Assembly: GCA_009695065.1 (NCBI GenBank)
Contig: SIBR01000002.1
Span: forward strand, 132,267 to 196,266
Source of the DNA: Opitutus sp.
Lineage (GTDB): Bacteria > Verrucomicrobiota > Verrucomicrobiae > Opitutales > Opitutaceae
Length of the DNA stretch: 64,000 nt
Direction: 5' to 3'
Part shown: one piece after another, positions 8,974 through 17,664 of the stretch
Numbering within the stretch: the first letter of the stretch is position 1
Layout of the letters: each line of letters opens with the position of its first letter
Notes under the pieces: model-generated
The model's database searches: none
What the model saw: the letters and a program-made list of their open reading frames with translations, nothing else
What the model was told of the DNA's origin: nothing
Translations under genes and position numbers: made by a program

Positions 8974-9696
8974 CTACGGCCCGGCGGGGGCTTTGCAGGC
9001 GATATAGACCGTGCTCGCGGAATCGCGGTCCAGCAGGGGATTTGGAAAGGTGACGACCTCCGAACGGGCCGTGGCGAATACGCTGGCGAGCAGGTTTTGG
9101 AATTCGGCCTCGGGTGGTTCGTCCGACCACATTGCGAAAACGCCGCCGGGGTGTAGCTGCGCGGCGAGAGTGTGAAGGCCAGCCGGCGAATAAAACGCCG
9201 CGTGACGCGGATGCAGCAGGTTGCGCGGTGAATGGTCGATATCGAGCAGCACCGCGTGAAACTTTCGTCCGGCCTCGAAGCCCGCCGGATCGCCTGCCAG
9301 CGCGAAAAAGTCGCCATGCACCAGACGGCACCGCGGATCGCCCGTGAGCTTGGCGCCGAGCGGGACCAACCCGCGCTGGTGCCAGCCGATCACCGCTTCG
9401 AGCGCATCGATGACCCGCAACGAGCGCACGGTCGGGTGCGCGAGCGCCGCGACCGCGGTGTAGCCGAGTCCGAGGCCGCCGACCACGACGTCCCACTCAC
9501 CGGGTTCAAGCGCGCCGAGCCCGAGGTCGCTCAGCGCGACTTCCACGACGTGAAACAGGCTCGACATGAGAAACGAGTTGCCGAGGTGTACCTCGTAGAC
9601 GTCGAGGTCGCCGAGCATGGCGATCCGTTTCCGCCGCAAGGTGAGTTCGCCGAGCGGCGTCTTTTGGAAATCCAGCTCTTCGAACATTCGGCTCAT
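8974..9696 (-). CDS. Spermidine synthase-like Rossmann protein
   Basis: A 240-residue protein resembling the methyltransferase-like half of spermidine synthases. It has a glycine-rich cofactor loop (VVVGGLGLGYTA), an acidic segment after the second strand (LRVIDALEAVIGWH) and the DID segment (HAVLLDIDHSP) in place of the catalytic-loop region. No transmembrane segments are seen. Polyamine aminopropyltransferase activity is not certain, because many relatives of this type are uncharacterised. It is transcribed towards the lipoprotein gene and divergently from the oxidoreductase at 9854. Confidence 0.75.
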   Translation of the reverse strand: MSRMFEELDFQKTPLGELTLRRKRIAMLGDLDVYEVHLGNSFLMSSLFHVVEVALSDLGLGALEPGEWDVVVGGLGLGYTAVAALAHPTVRSLRVIDALEAVIGWHQRGLVPLGAKLTGDPRCRLVHGDFFALAGDPAGFEAGRKFHAVLLDIDHSPRNLLHPRHAAFYSPAGLHTLAAQLHPGGVFAMWSDEPPEAEFQNLLASVFATARSEVVTFPNPLLDRDSASTVYIACKAPAGP

Positions 9697-9853
9697 CGGG
9701 CTGACACTGGGCGGTGGTCCGCGAAGCGCACGCTTTGAATCCGCGCGTTCCGATGGTCACCGTGGCGGGATCTTTCGCGCCGCCGTAAATCAGGCGTGAC
9801 AGTGGGCGGGGAAAGTCGCTTCAACTCAGGCGCCCGATCTCCCCTTTGCCCCC

Positions 9854-11206
9854 ATGTCGTTCACCCCGTACACCCGCCGCCGCTTTCTCCAAAACTCCGC
9901 GTTGCTCGTCGCCGCGCCGCTGATCCTGCCCCGCCGGGTCTGGTCGGCGGAGACCGCGCCCGGCAAGCGGCTCACGGTCGGTTGCATCGGCATGGGCAAG
10001 CAGATGAAGGGCCACCTCGGCAATTTCATCAACCGCGACGACGTCGAGGTGCTCGCGGTGTGCGATGTCGACACCACCCGCCGGGAAGCCGCCAAGCGGC
10101 GCGTCGACGAGGCCTACACCGCGAAGGCCGGCACGACCTACAAGGGCTGCGCCGCCTACAACGATTTTCGCGAGGTGCTTGCCCGCAAGGACATTGATTT
10201 TGTCGCCATCGCCACGCCGGATCACTGGCACGCGTTCATCGCGATCGCGGCGGTCAACGCCGGCAAGGACGTCTACTGCGAAAAGCCGCTCACCTACAAT
10301 GTGCACGAGGCCGTCGAACTCGTGAAGGCCGTGCGCAAGAACAAGCGGATTTTCCAAACCGGTTCGCAGCAACGTTCGTCGATGGAGTTCCGCACGGCGG
10401 CCGAGCTGGTGCGCAACCGCGTCATCGGCAAGGTGGCCGCGATCAACGTCTCGTTCGGCGATCCGGCCCGGCCCTACAGCCAGCCGGTCGAGCCGGTCGA
10501 GCCCGGCCTCGACTGGGATTTCTGGTGCGGCCCGGGCCCGCTGGTCGGTTACAGTCCCTTCCTCAGTCCGCGCGGCGTGCATGACAACTTTCCCGACTGG
10601 CGCCAGACGTGGGAGTTCGGCGGCGGCATGATCACCGACTGGGGTGCGCACCACATCGACATCGCGCAGTGGGCCCTCGGCATGGATGGCAGCGGGCCGG
10701 TGGAGGTGCGCGCGCCGCAGGACTGGCAGACAGCGAAGCGCGGGGCGCAGCTCGTTTACGCCGACGGGACGTTGCTCACCCACGTCAGCGGCAAGGGCGT
10801 CTCGTTCTACGGCACGGAGGGGGAGGTGCACGTCAACCGCGGCAAGTTCGAGCTGATGATGGCCGGCAAGACCGTCCACAAGTTCTGGGACAAGGAGGTC
10901 GACAAGGCGACGTCGCTCGAACGCGAGGTGACGCTGACCCAGCGCGAGTACCTGGCCGACGCCAAGGTGAAGCTCTACGCGAGCAAGAATCACATGCAGG
11001 ATTTCCTCGACTGCGTGCGTTCGCGCCAGCTGCCGATCTGCGATGTGGCGATCGGGGCGAGTTCGGCGATCGCGTGCCACGTGATGAATTTCGCGTATCA
11101 CTACGGGGCGAACGCGCGGTGGAATCCGGCGCGGAACCGGTTCGCCGACGGCGGCAGCTCGAAGTGGCTGACGCGCGACCGCTACCGCGCGGGCTGGCGG
11201 GTGTGA
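9854..11206 (+). CDS. Tat-exported Gfo/Idh/MocA family oxidoreductase
   Basis: A 450-residue protein with a strong twin-arginine signal (YTRRRFLQNSALLVAAP), a Rossmann motif (TVGCIGMGKQMKGHL), the DHWHAF segment and the YCEKPLTYN motif of the family. The C-terminal domain contains the GGGMITDWGAHHID segment typical of the large exported clade common in Verrucomicrobia and Planctomycetes. It is predicted to be an NAD(P)-dependent sugar or glycoside oxidoreductase in the periplasm. Start ATG 9854 is the first to include the whole Tat signal. A short in-protein repeat (PVEPVEPG) lies near residue 215. The next gene downstream is the decayed AI-2E transporter. Confidence 0.92.
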   Translation: MSFTPYTRRRFLQNSALLVAAPLILPRRVWSAETAPGKRLTVGCIGMGKQMKGHLGNFINRDDVEVLAVCDVDTTRREAAKRRVDEAYTAKAGTTYKGCAAYNDFREVLARKDIDFVAIATPDHWHAFIAIAAVNAGKDVYCEKPLTYNVHEAVELVKAVRKNKRIFQTGSQQRSSMEFRTAAELVRNRVIGKVAAINVSFGDPARPYSQPVEPVEPGLDWDFWCGPGPLVGYSPFLSPRGVHDNFPDWRQTWEFGGGMITDWGAHHIDIAQWALGMDGSGPVEVRAPQDWQTAKRGAQLVYADGTLLTHVSGKGVSFYGTEGEVHVNRGKFELMMAGKTVHKFWDKEVDKATSLEREVTLTQREYLADAKVKLYASKNHMQDFLDCVRSRQLPICDVAIGASSAIACHVMNFAYHYGANARWNPARNRFADGGSSKWLTRDRYRAGWRV

Positions 11207-11321
11207 GGCTCCGCGCCGCCGCCCGGCGGTAATTGCCGGAGGGCGGGCGCCCAAGGTAAGGCCGCCCGCGAGGCCGGACGGAATAGGTTCGAACGACGCC
11301 CGGGTTGATCATCATCGCCCC

Positions 11322-12547
11322 ATGTCAACCCCAGGCCAGCCGGAGGACCCGGCCCATGCGTCGCGGCGGATTGTGCGGTTTGAACTCGCGCCCCGGACGA
11401 TCTTCGCGATCGCGCTCGTCGTCGCCGTGGTCTGGTTGTTCGTGCGCCTCGTGCCGGTGCTGCTCGTGCTGGTGGCGGCGCTGATGATGGTGGGCGCGCT
11501 GAACCCCCTGGTGGCGGGTTTGGAACGGCGCGGGTTCCGGCGGAGTTCCGCCATCGGTATCGTTTTTGATTTCGGGGTGGGGCTGACGGCGCTCGAACTT
11601 TTTCTCACGCTGCCGACGCTGCTGGTCCAGGTGCGGGCGTTGATCCAACTCGAGCCCGATCTGCGCCGGGCAGTGGTGGGCTTCCTTGAAGACTCGCCTT
11701 TGACGCGGATGCTGGCGGACGAGTTGCGCACAGTGTAATATGGCGAGTGGTTCAAGAGTTTCCGGGTGACGCTGTTGAACGCATCGGTGCGGCCGGTCGT
11801 CATCGTGGCGTATGGGTTCGCGGCGATTTTTCTCGCGCGCTACATCATGATCGACCGCGACCGGCTGCGCGGGGCGTTGTTTGCCCTCGTGCCCCGAGGG
11901 CACCACATCCGGTTTTCGCGCGTGCTCCTGAATCTCGAGACGATCGTCAACGGCTAAATTTGCGGGCAGGTGATCACGTGTGTGCTGATCGCGGTCTTCA
12001 TTCTCGTGCTGCTGTTGATCTGCCGGGTGCCGAACGCGCTCGCGATCGCGGTCTTTGGCGGAGTCATGGACGTGCTGCCTTACGTCGGGCCGTTGCTCAC
12101 AGTCGCGCCGTCGGTGATCGCGGCGTACGCGGTGGGGCCGGCGGTGACGGTGACGGTGCTCAGATTGCTGCTGCTGTATGAGGAATTCGAAAGCCGCGTC
12201 CTCGTGCCGCTGGTGTATGGCCGGGCCTTGCGATTGCCGTCGTCGTCGGTTTTTTCTCGCTGCTGGTCGGCGGCGCGTTGGGGAGATCGTGGGCGCCCTG
12301 CTGGCGCTCCCGATCGCCGCGGCGGTCCTGATGCTCCTGGAGTAGCTGCGCGTCGACTTTCCGGGCGAGACGGTGCAACCCGGAGGATGTCGCCCTGCGG
12401 CGCGAGGATGAGCTGGAATATGAGCAGCGGACGGAAACGGTTCCGGCCCAAGCGGCTTCGGCGATCGCCGTTGAAATCGCCCGCGAGCGCAAGGCGGAGG
12501 AGAACGACGCGGCGGACGAGAAAAGTCGGCGGCGGGGAAAGAAATAG
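11322..12547 (+). pseudogene. Decayed AI-2E family (PerM-like) transporter
   Basis: The N-terminal 138 codons from ATG 11322 read as an AI-2E family membrane protein. The same frame continues after stop TAA 11736-11738 (YGEWFKSFRV onward) and again after TAA 11955-11957 (ICGQVITCVLIAVF). It then includes the family segment DVLPYVGPLL and the FESRVLVPLVYG region. Beyond about 12245 the protein reading shifts frame (FSLLVGGAL), shifts again near 12284 (IVGALLALPIAAAVLMLLE), meets TAG 12343-12345, and shifts once more near 12385 before an in-frame end (RRRGKK) at TAG 12545. That makes three stops and three frameshifts in an otherwise recognisable sequence. A functional product is very unlikely. 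Confidence 0.88.
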
Positions 12548-12583
12548 GCCCGTCCCCGGCGGGGTGAAAAGCCCCGGCACTGC

Positions 12584-13285
12584 CTACCGCGAATAGACGA
12601 CGAACCACTTGTCGTCGTAGAGGCGATGCTCGGCGACCGGTTTGAAGCCGGCGGCCGCCAGCCATGCCTTGGTTTCGTCCCTGGTGATCTGCAGCGCCTT
12701 GTCGTTCTTGTGCGGCCCGAGCTCCGGATAGAAATCGATCACGGCAATGCGCCCGGTGGCCTTTAGATAGGGGGCGAGGTTCTTCAGGTATTCCGCGCGG
12801 TTCTCGATGTGGTGCAGTACGTCGTAGATGAAGGCCAGGTCCACGTCGCGCGCGGGCAGATTCGGGTCGGTGAACTTGCCGAGCACGGCGCGGACATTCG
12901 TCACCTTCTGCTCCTTCGCCTTGGTGGCGATGTGGTCGACGAGCCCCTGGTCGATGTCCACGGCGTAGACCTTGCCCGACGGCGAGACGGCGGCGGCGAG
13001 CGGCAGCGTGAACACGCCCGATCCGGCACCGATGTCGGCCACCACGCTCCCCGGCTTGAGCTGCAACGCGGCGACGGCCGCATCGACTTTCAACTTCGAG
13101 ACGCGGCCGGCCGACTCGAGGGTCTTCAGCCATTGGTCGGTGGGACGGGAGCCGAGCTGCGCCGCAGCCGGCTGGCAGAGGGCACTGGTCGCGAGAGCGA
13201 GCAGGCCAGCCACGACCGGCGGGCGGCTCCCCGGGAACGCAAATGACAACGCACGAAACACGGTGGAGGACGAAGCGGTTTTCAT
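12584..13285 (-). CDS. Exported class I SAM-dependent methyltransferase
   Basis: A 233-residue protein with an N-terminal signal-like segment (VVAGLLALATSALCQPAAAQ) followed by a class I methyltransferase fold. It shows motif I (VVADIGAGSGVFT), an acidic residue after strand 2 (VYAVDID) and the DVLHHIEN post-motif. Similar exported methyltransferases exist in many environmental bacteria, but their substrates are unknown. It is hard to see how SAM would be available outside the cytoplasm, so either the segment is a membrane anchor or the enzyme is repurposed. It is convergent with the transporter pseudogene (36-bp gap). Confidence 0.8.
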   Translation of the reverse strand: MKTASSSTVFRALSFAFPGSRPPVVAGLLALATSALCQPAAAQLGSRPTDQWLKTLESAGRVSKLKVDAAVAALQLKPGSVVADIGAGSGVFTLPLAAAVSPSGKVYAVDIDQGLVDHIATKAKEQKVTNVRAVLGKFTDPNLPARDVDLAFIYDVLHHIENRAEYLKNLAPYLKATGRIAVIDFYPELGPHKNDKALQITRDETKAWLAAAGFKPVAEHRLYDDKWFVVYSR

Positions 13286-13315
13286 GAGTGGAGGAGAGGT
13301 TGGCCGGCGGTGCGC

Positions 13316-14746
13316 TCAGGATGACGCCGGCGGGCTGGTTTCGGATCCTAGTCCGCGCCGGCCGAATAACAAGAAAACCACCAGACCGGCTGCCGGCGGA
13401 GCGAGGCCGATCGCGGCCAGCCAGCCGGCATAGCTCGTCGCGGAATACAACATGCCGGCACAGGTGGCGCAGAAGATCGCGGGCAGGATGGGAAAGAACG
13501 GCACCGAAAACGGCCGTTCCACCGCGCGGTCCTTCGCTCGCAGCACGAACAGCGAAAGCCCCGTCAGCAGAAAGAAAAACCAGAAGACGGGCGCCGTACA
13601 TTTCAACAGGGTGTCGAATCCGCCGTGGCCCTCCCACGCGATTCGGCCGAAGCCCGCGCCGGCGAGGGCGGCGTCGATGAGGCGTCGTCCGGTGTCGTGA
13701 CCGACGAGCATCACCAGCGCCAGTGTGATCACCATCTGAGTGAGAATCGCCCGCCCGGGTGTGCGGCGGCGCGCGTGCCACCGGGCCAGCGGGGCAAACA
13801 CCGCGAAATCGGCTCCGGCCGCCGCGGAGATGCGCGCGCCGGTGAGGATCAGGCCGTTCAGCGCCCCGAGGGCCGAGATCATCACGAGGATCGTCATCGC
13901 CTGCGCGCCCTTCGGTCCGAGGGCGCCGTGCAGGACATCCGCGGCGATCGCGCTGGAGCCGCGCGCCGCCGCGAAGCCGAGTCCGTTGAGATAGGCGGCG
14001 TTCACCAGCAGATAGATCACGGCGACTCCGGCGGTGCCCAAGAGCAGCGCGCGGGGAATGTTGCGCCGCTTGTTCTTCATCTCGGCGACGATGAAGGCCG
14101 CGTCGTTCCAACCACCGTAGGTGTAGAGGACAAGGATCAACGCGAGACCGAAGCCGGCCCCGCCGGCGGGGTTCGTCGCCGCCGCCAGTGCCGCCGCGGC
14201 GGGAGCCGGGTGCAGAAATCCGGCTGCGACGATGGCAGTGAGGCCGAGGGCCTTCAGGGCTGTGAGCACATTCTGCGTGCGGCGGCCCGACTCGAGTCCG
14301 GCGAGGTTGGCTAGCGAAAGCACCACGACGGCGGCCGCCGCGAATCCGGGCGCCGTTTTCGCGTCCGCCCCCACCAGGCGCACCGCGTAGTCGGCAAAGA
14401 CAAACGCCATCAGGCCGATGCTCCCGCTCATGATCACGGTGAGTTGCGACCAGCTGAAGAGAAAACCCGCCCACGGTCCAAACGCGCGCCGTAGGAAATA
14501 ATAGTCGCCGCCCTGCCGCGGATAGGTCGTGGCCAGCTCCGCGTAACAGAGCGCGCCGATGACCGAAAGCAGCCCGCCCAGCGCCCAGACCGCCATCGCC
14601 TCGGCGGGCGTGGCGACGCAGCTCAGGATGAATGGCGCCGTCTCGTAGATCCCCGCGCCAATCACGATCCCGACGATGATCGACACCGCATCGGCGAGAC
14701 CGAGGGAGCCGTTGCCGGGGGAGTTCAGTTTGGCAGGGAGCGGCAT
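13316..14746 (-). CDS. APC superfamily amino acid permease
   Basis: A 476-residue polytopic membrane protein with about 12 hydrophobic segments. The first contains the glycine-rich motif of the amino acid-polyamine-organocation superfamily (IVGIVIGAGIYETAP). The segments GALCYAELATTYPRQGGDYY and FGPWAGFLFSW are also typical of LAT/YfnA-like carriers. It probably imports or exchanges amino acids by proton symport; the substrate cannot be predicted. The next gene downstream on the same strand, 30 bp away, is the exported methyltransferase. Confidence 0.9.
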   Translation of the reverse strand: MPLPAKLNSPGNGSLGLADAVSIIVGIVIGAGIYETAPFILSCVATPAEAMAVWALGGLLSVIGALCYAELATTYPRQGGDYYFLRRAFGPWAGFLFSWSQLTVIMSGSIGLMAFVFADYAVRLVGADAKTAPGFAAAAVVVLSLANLAGLESGRRTQNVLTALKALGLTAIVAAGFLHPAPAAAALAAATNPAGGAGFGLALILVLYTYGGWNDAAFIVAEMKNKRRNIPRALLLGTAGVAVIYLLVNAAYLNGLGFAAARGSSAIAADVLHGALGPKGAQAMTILVMISALGALNGLILTGARISAAAGADFAVFAPLARWHARRRTPGRAILTQMVITLALVMLVGHDTGRRLIDAALAGAGFGRIAWEGHGGFDTLLKCTAPVFWFFFLLTGLSLFVLRAKDRAVERPFSVPFFPILPAIFCATCAGMLYSATSYAGWLAAIGLAPPAAGLVVFLLFGRRGLGSETSPPASS

Positions 14747-14844
14747 GGGCCGGAAGTGAATCGGGCGCGAGGGGCGAAGGGCCGTCCCGCCGCGACGTTC
14801 AACGTGTCCGTCGGACTCGCCCCCCGAAGAGACGAGCGAAGCGG

Positions 14845-16053
14845 CTATGGCTTCTCGTGGTTCAGCACCTTCGCCGCCGTGCCGCGATAGAGGCTTTCCA
14901 GCACGGGTGCGGGAAGTTCGAGGCCGTAGTAACGCCAGCCGACGCGGCCGGGCATGTACTCATCCGCGGATTCCAGCAGCCGCCACCAGGCGCGGAACAT
15001 TCGTTTTTCCCGGCCCATGTCCGACCCGAACATCACGCGATCCTGATACTTCGTGAGGAAACGCACGGCCGCCCGTGGCGTCCGTCCGACCTCGTAGTCG
15101 CGCGCTGAGATGTCGAGGTAGAGATTCGGATGGGTGTCCAGCACGCGGCTGAGCGTGGCGAGGTCGTTGCCCTGGTTGCCGAGATGGCACGCGATGAACG
15201 TGGTGCGGGGATTGCGGGCCACCGCGCGGTCGCGCTTCACCAGCAGTTCCGCATAGGAGGGCACGTCCTTCCCGTATTGGCTGAAGTGTTGGTAGTCCGG
15301 GGAGCGTTCCTGGTAGACGTCGAGCGGCTGCCAGGCCGACGGATGATCGCTCACGTGAATGGTGACCGGGATTTTCAGCTCGGCGCAGGTGCGCCAGAAC
15401 GGGTCGAGCCGCGGATCGTCGACGTACAATCGCTTCGGCCGCGGCATGCCGGCGGGGCCGTAGCCCCAGCCCTTGTCGGAGAGTTCGCCAACCCCGCGGG
15501 CGCCTTTCTTGAAACAACGCACCAGTTCGGCGGCGGCGCGTTCCGGATAATCCGGTTGGTCGAGATCGGTCAGGAGCACGCCGCAGAAGAGCTGGAAGCG
15601 CGTCGGATGATTTTTGAGGTAGAGATCCGCCAGTCGGTCGAAGGCGGCGCCCGTGGCCCCGGTGAGCACGACGGATTTTTCGATGCCGACCTCATCCATC
15701 GTGCGAACCCATTCCGCCACGTCCTGCGGCGTGCGTGCGAGCACGTGGGTGTGGACGTCGATCGCGGGAAAGCGGGCCTTGTCGACGACGGTCTCCGGCG
15801 CCACGACCGAGGACTTGGGCGCGTGATCCTTCAGCGCGATGGTGTCCATCGGGCCCGGCCGGGGATTCACGCCGGGACCGCCCCACGCGCCGTAGCGCGT
15901 TTCCAGCCATTCGGGATCCAATTGCCATGACTTAGTCGGGGCGGCCGGTGCCGGGGCGGACTGGGCCCGGACCGGCGGCAGCGCCGGGCCGAAGCCGGGC
16001 GTCGCAAGAAGAATGAAGGCGAACCACGAAAACTTCGACGATGGGGTAGTCAT
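14845..16053 (-). CDS. Secreted amidohydrolase-2 family metal-dependent hydrolase
   Basis: A 402-residue protein. Start ATG 16053 gives a signal peptide (FSWFAFILLATPGFG). The mature part has the metal-binding HxH in AIDVHTHV, a GATGAAFDRLADLY segment, VTIHVSDHPSAW, IACHLGNQGND and MFGSDMGREK, matching a TIM-barrel amidohydrolase-2 enzyme. Relatives hydrolyse lactones or decarboxylate aromatic acids. It is one of four amidohydrolase-2 proteins in the window. The upstream side is a 150-bp intergenic region before the divergent antitoxin gene. Confidence 0.87.
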   Translation of the reverse strand: MTTPSSKFSWFAFILLATPGFGPALPPVRAQSAPAPAAPTKSWQLDPEWLETRYGAWGGPGVNPRPGPMDTIALKDHAPKSSVVAPETVVDKARFPAIDVHTHVLARTPQDVAEWVRTMDEVGIEKSVVLTGATGAAFDRLADLYLKNHPTRFQLFCGVLLTDLDQPDYPERAAAELVRCFKKGARGVGELSDKGWGYGPAGMPRPKRLYVDDPRLDPFWRTCAELKIPVTIHVSDHPSAWQPLDVYQERSPDYQHFSQYGKDVPSYAELLVKRDRAVARNPRTTFIACHLGNQGNDLATLSRVLDTHPNLYLDISARDYEVGRTPRAAVRFLTKYQDRVMFGSDMGREKRMFRAWWRLLESADEYMPGRVGWRYYGLELPAPVLESLYRGTAAKVLNHEKP

Positions 16054-16206
16054 GCTAAGGCGGGGGAGGGGTGGAAGGGTGGATTCGAAGCTGCTGGCCC
16101 CGGCCGGAGCGGCAAGCATTCTCGAAGGGGGCGGGTGGCGGAAAAGACGCGGGCGCGAAGAAAGAGGTCGCTAGCCAAGTGAAATGCCGAGGCCTACTTC
16201 GACTCT

Positions 16207-16407
16207 ATGCCGACAGCCAAAGCGAAACGTCGCAATGTTAAGGCCGACGCGATCAGGCTCGTGCGGGGTCTCCCGGCAACGTCGTTTTGGGACGACCTCA
16301 TGTATCGGATCTACCTTCGCCAAAAAATCGAGGTGGGCCTGGCGGATATCAAAATCGGTCGCGTGTATACACATTCGTCCATTCGGAAAGAGCTTGGGAT
16401 GTCGTGA
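16207..16407 (+). CDS. Small antitoxin-like protein, partner of a RelE/ParE-type toxin
   Basis: A 66-residue basic-then-acidic protein. The central part (RLVRGLPATSFWDDLMYRIY, then LRQKIEVGLADIKIGR) matches the conserved core of small antitoxins encoded before RelE/ParE toxins. Its TGA overlaps the GTG start of the toxin reading frame (GTGA at 16404-16407), a typical toxin-antitoxin coupling. The antitoxin appears complete while its toxin is broken (next entry), so it may be an orphan protecting against a related toxin elsewhere. Confidence 0.75.
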   Translation: MPTAKAKRRNVKADAIRLVRGLPATSFWDDLMYRIYLRQKIEVGLADIKIGRVYTHSSIRKELGMS

Positions 16408-16570
16408 ACATCGTCTGGTCTTCGGAGGCCCGAAAAGCGCTTCGAGCGATTCAGAAATTCACGAGTCGCCTTACCGGATCATCTACGATTTCACGGAAGA
16501 AGAGTTTCGCGTGGTGACGATGGTTCACTTCAAGCAGCAACTTCCGCAGGAACGGTTGAGCGGACGCTAG
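16404..16570 (+). pseudogene. RelE/ParE-type toxin, internally deleted and frameshifted
   Basis: From GTG 16404 the frame reads NIVWSSEARKALRAIQKF, the N-terminal strand and helix of a ParE/RelE toxin. It then terminates out of family after 37 codons. In another frame, from about 16458, the expected C-terminus appears (HESPYRIIYDFTEEEFRVV, then TMVHFKQQLP) and ends at TAG 16568-16570. About 40 central residues expected from the roughly 95-residue family are missing. The gene is therefore dead through a deletion of around 120 bp with a frameshift at the junction. Confidence 0.85.
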
Positions 16571-16663
16571 TCCGTCGAACGTCCGTCTTGCCGACGTGGC
16601 TGGAGGTTGTCTTCGTGGCGCACCCGACTTGGCCCCTTTGCTTTTGTAATCCCCGACTCCTTC

Positions 16664-17596
16664 ATGCCTGCGCACCCTTCCGCCCGACCCGAACTCCGCG
16701 GCGTCCTGCCCGTTTTCCAAACGCCGTGGCTCTCCGACGAAACGCTCGATCGCGATACGCTCGATCGCGAGATCGCCTGGCTCTACGACTGCGGGGCGCA
16801 CGGCATTGTAATGGCGATGGTTTCCGAGACGCTCCGGCTTTCCAGCGAGGAGCGCGAGGAACTGGCCGCGGCCGCCTGCCGCTTCGGCCGGACGCGCGGC
16901 ATGGTGGTGATCAGTGTCGGCGCCGAGTCCTCGAAGGTCGCGGAGCGCTACGCGCGGCACGCCGAGGCGGTCGGCGCCGATGCGGTGATGGCGATCCCGC
17001 CCGTCTCGGGCGGCATCGGTGAGGGCGAACTGCTCGCCTACTACACGCGCATCATCGAGGCAATCCGCCTGCCGGTCATCGTGCAGGACGCGAGCGGCTA
17101 CGTCGGCAAGCCGATGCCCATCGCGATGCAGGCGCGGCTGCTCGACACGTTTGGCCCCGCCCGGGTGCTCTACAAGCCCGAGGCCTCGCCCATCGGCCCG
17201 AAGCTCTCGGAACTGCGCGACGCCACCGGCGGCCGGGCGCGAGTCTTCGAGGGCACGGGCGGCCTCGCGCTCGTCGATTCCTTTCGCCGCGGCATCGTCG
17301 GCACGATGCCCGGGGCGGATCTGATCCGTGGCCTGGTCGCGCTCTGGAATGCGCTGGAGGCCGGCGACACGGAACGGGCCGATCGCATCCACGGCCCGCT
17401 CGCCGCGCTCGTCTCGATGCAGACCAGTCTCGATGCGTTCCTCGCCGTCGAAAAGCACCTGCTGGTGCGCCAGGGCATTTTCAAAAACACGCTCGTGCGC
17501 GGGCCGGTGGGTTTCCGGCTCGATGCCGAATCGAAGCGCGAGGTGGACCGGCTGTTCGACCGGCTGATCGCCGAAGCCGGGCCGGCGCACGCGTGA
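16664..17596 (+). CDS. DapA/N-acetylneuraminate lyase family aldolase
   Basis: A 310-residue TIM-barrel Schiff-base aldolase/dehydratase of the DHDPS-NAL superfamily. The catalytic lysine is present (VLYKPEAS, Lys171), as is the strand GIVMAMVSET that replaces the usual GTTGE loop. The tyrosine normally in the YNxP segment is absent; the segment reads VIVQDASGYVG, so it is not a classical dihydrodipicolinate synthase. Start ATG 16664 removes a poorly supported extension. It is followed 68 bp later by an amidohydrolase and then an MFS carrier. This set is typical of sugar-acid or hydroxy-acid catabolism, where the lyase would cleave or dehydrate a 2-keto-3-deoxy acid; this role is inference. 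Confidence 0.87.
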   Translation: MPAHPSARPELRGVLPVFQTPWLSDETLDRDTLDREIAWLYDCGAHGIVMAMVSETLRLSSEEREELAAAACRFGRTRGMVVISVGAESSKVAERYARHAEAVGADAVMAIPPVSGGIGEGELLAYYTRIIEAIRLPVIVQDASGYVGKPMPIAMQARLLDTFGPARVLYKPEASPIGPKLSELRDATGGRARVFEGTGGLALVDSFRRGIVGTMPGADLIRGLVALWNALEAGDTERADRIHGPLAALVSMQTSLDAFLAVEKHLLVRQGIFKNTLVRGPVGFRLDAESKREVDRLFDRLIAEAGPAHA

Positions 17597-17664
17597 GGCG
17601 AAAATTTCTTGTCGGATCTTTCCCAATGTTCGGGTCTTGATGCTCCCACCCCTGCCGCCGCCCC

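Noticed and set aside
10480..10515. Short repeat GTCGAGCCG in the second Tat oxidoreductase
   Set aside because: Two in-frame units coding for PVEP only; too short to be a meaningful repeat.
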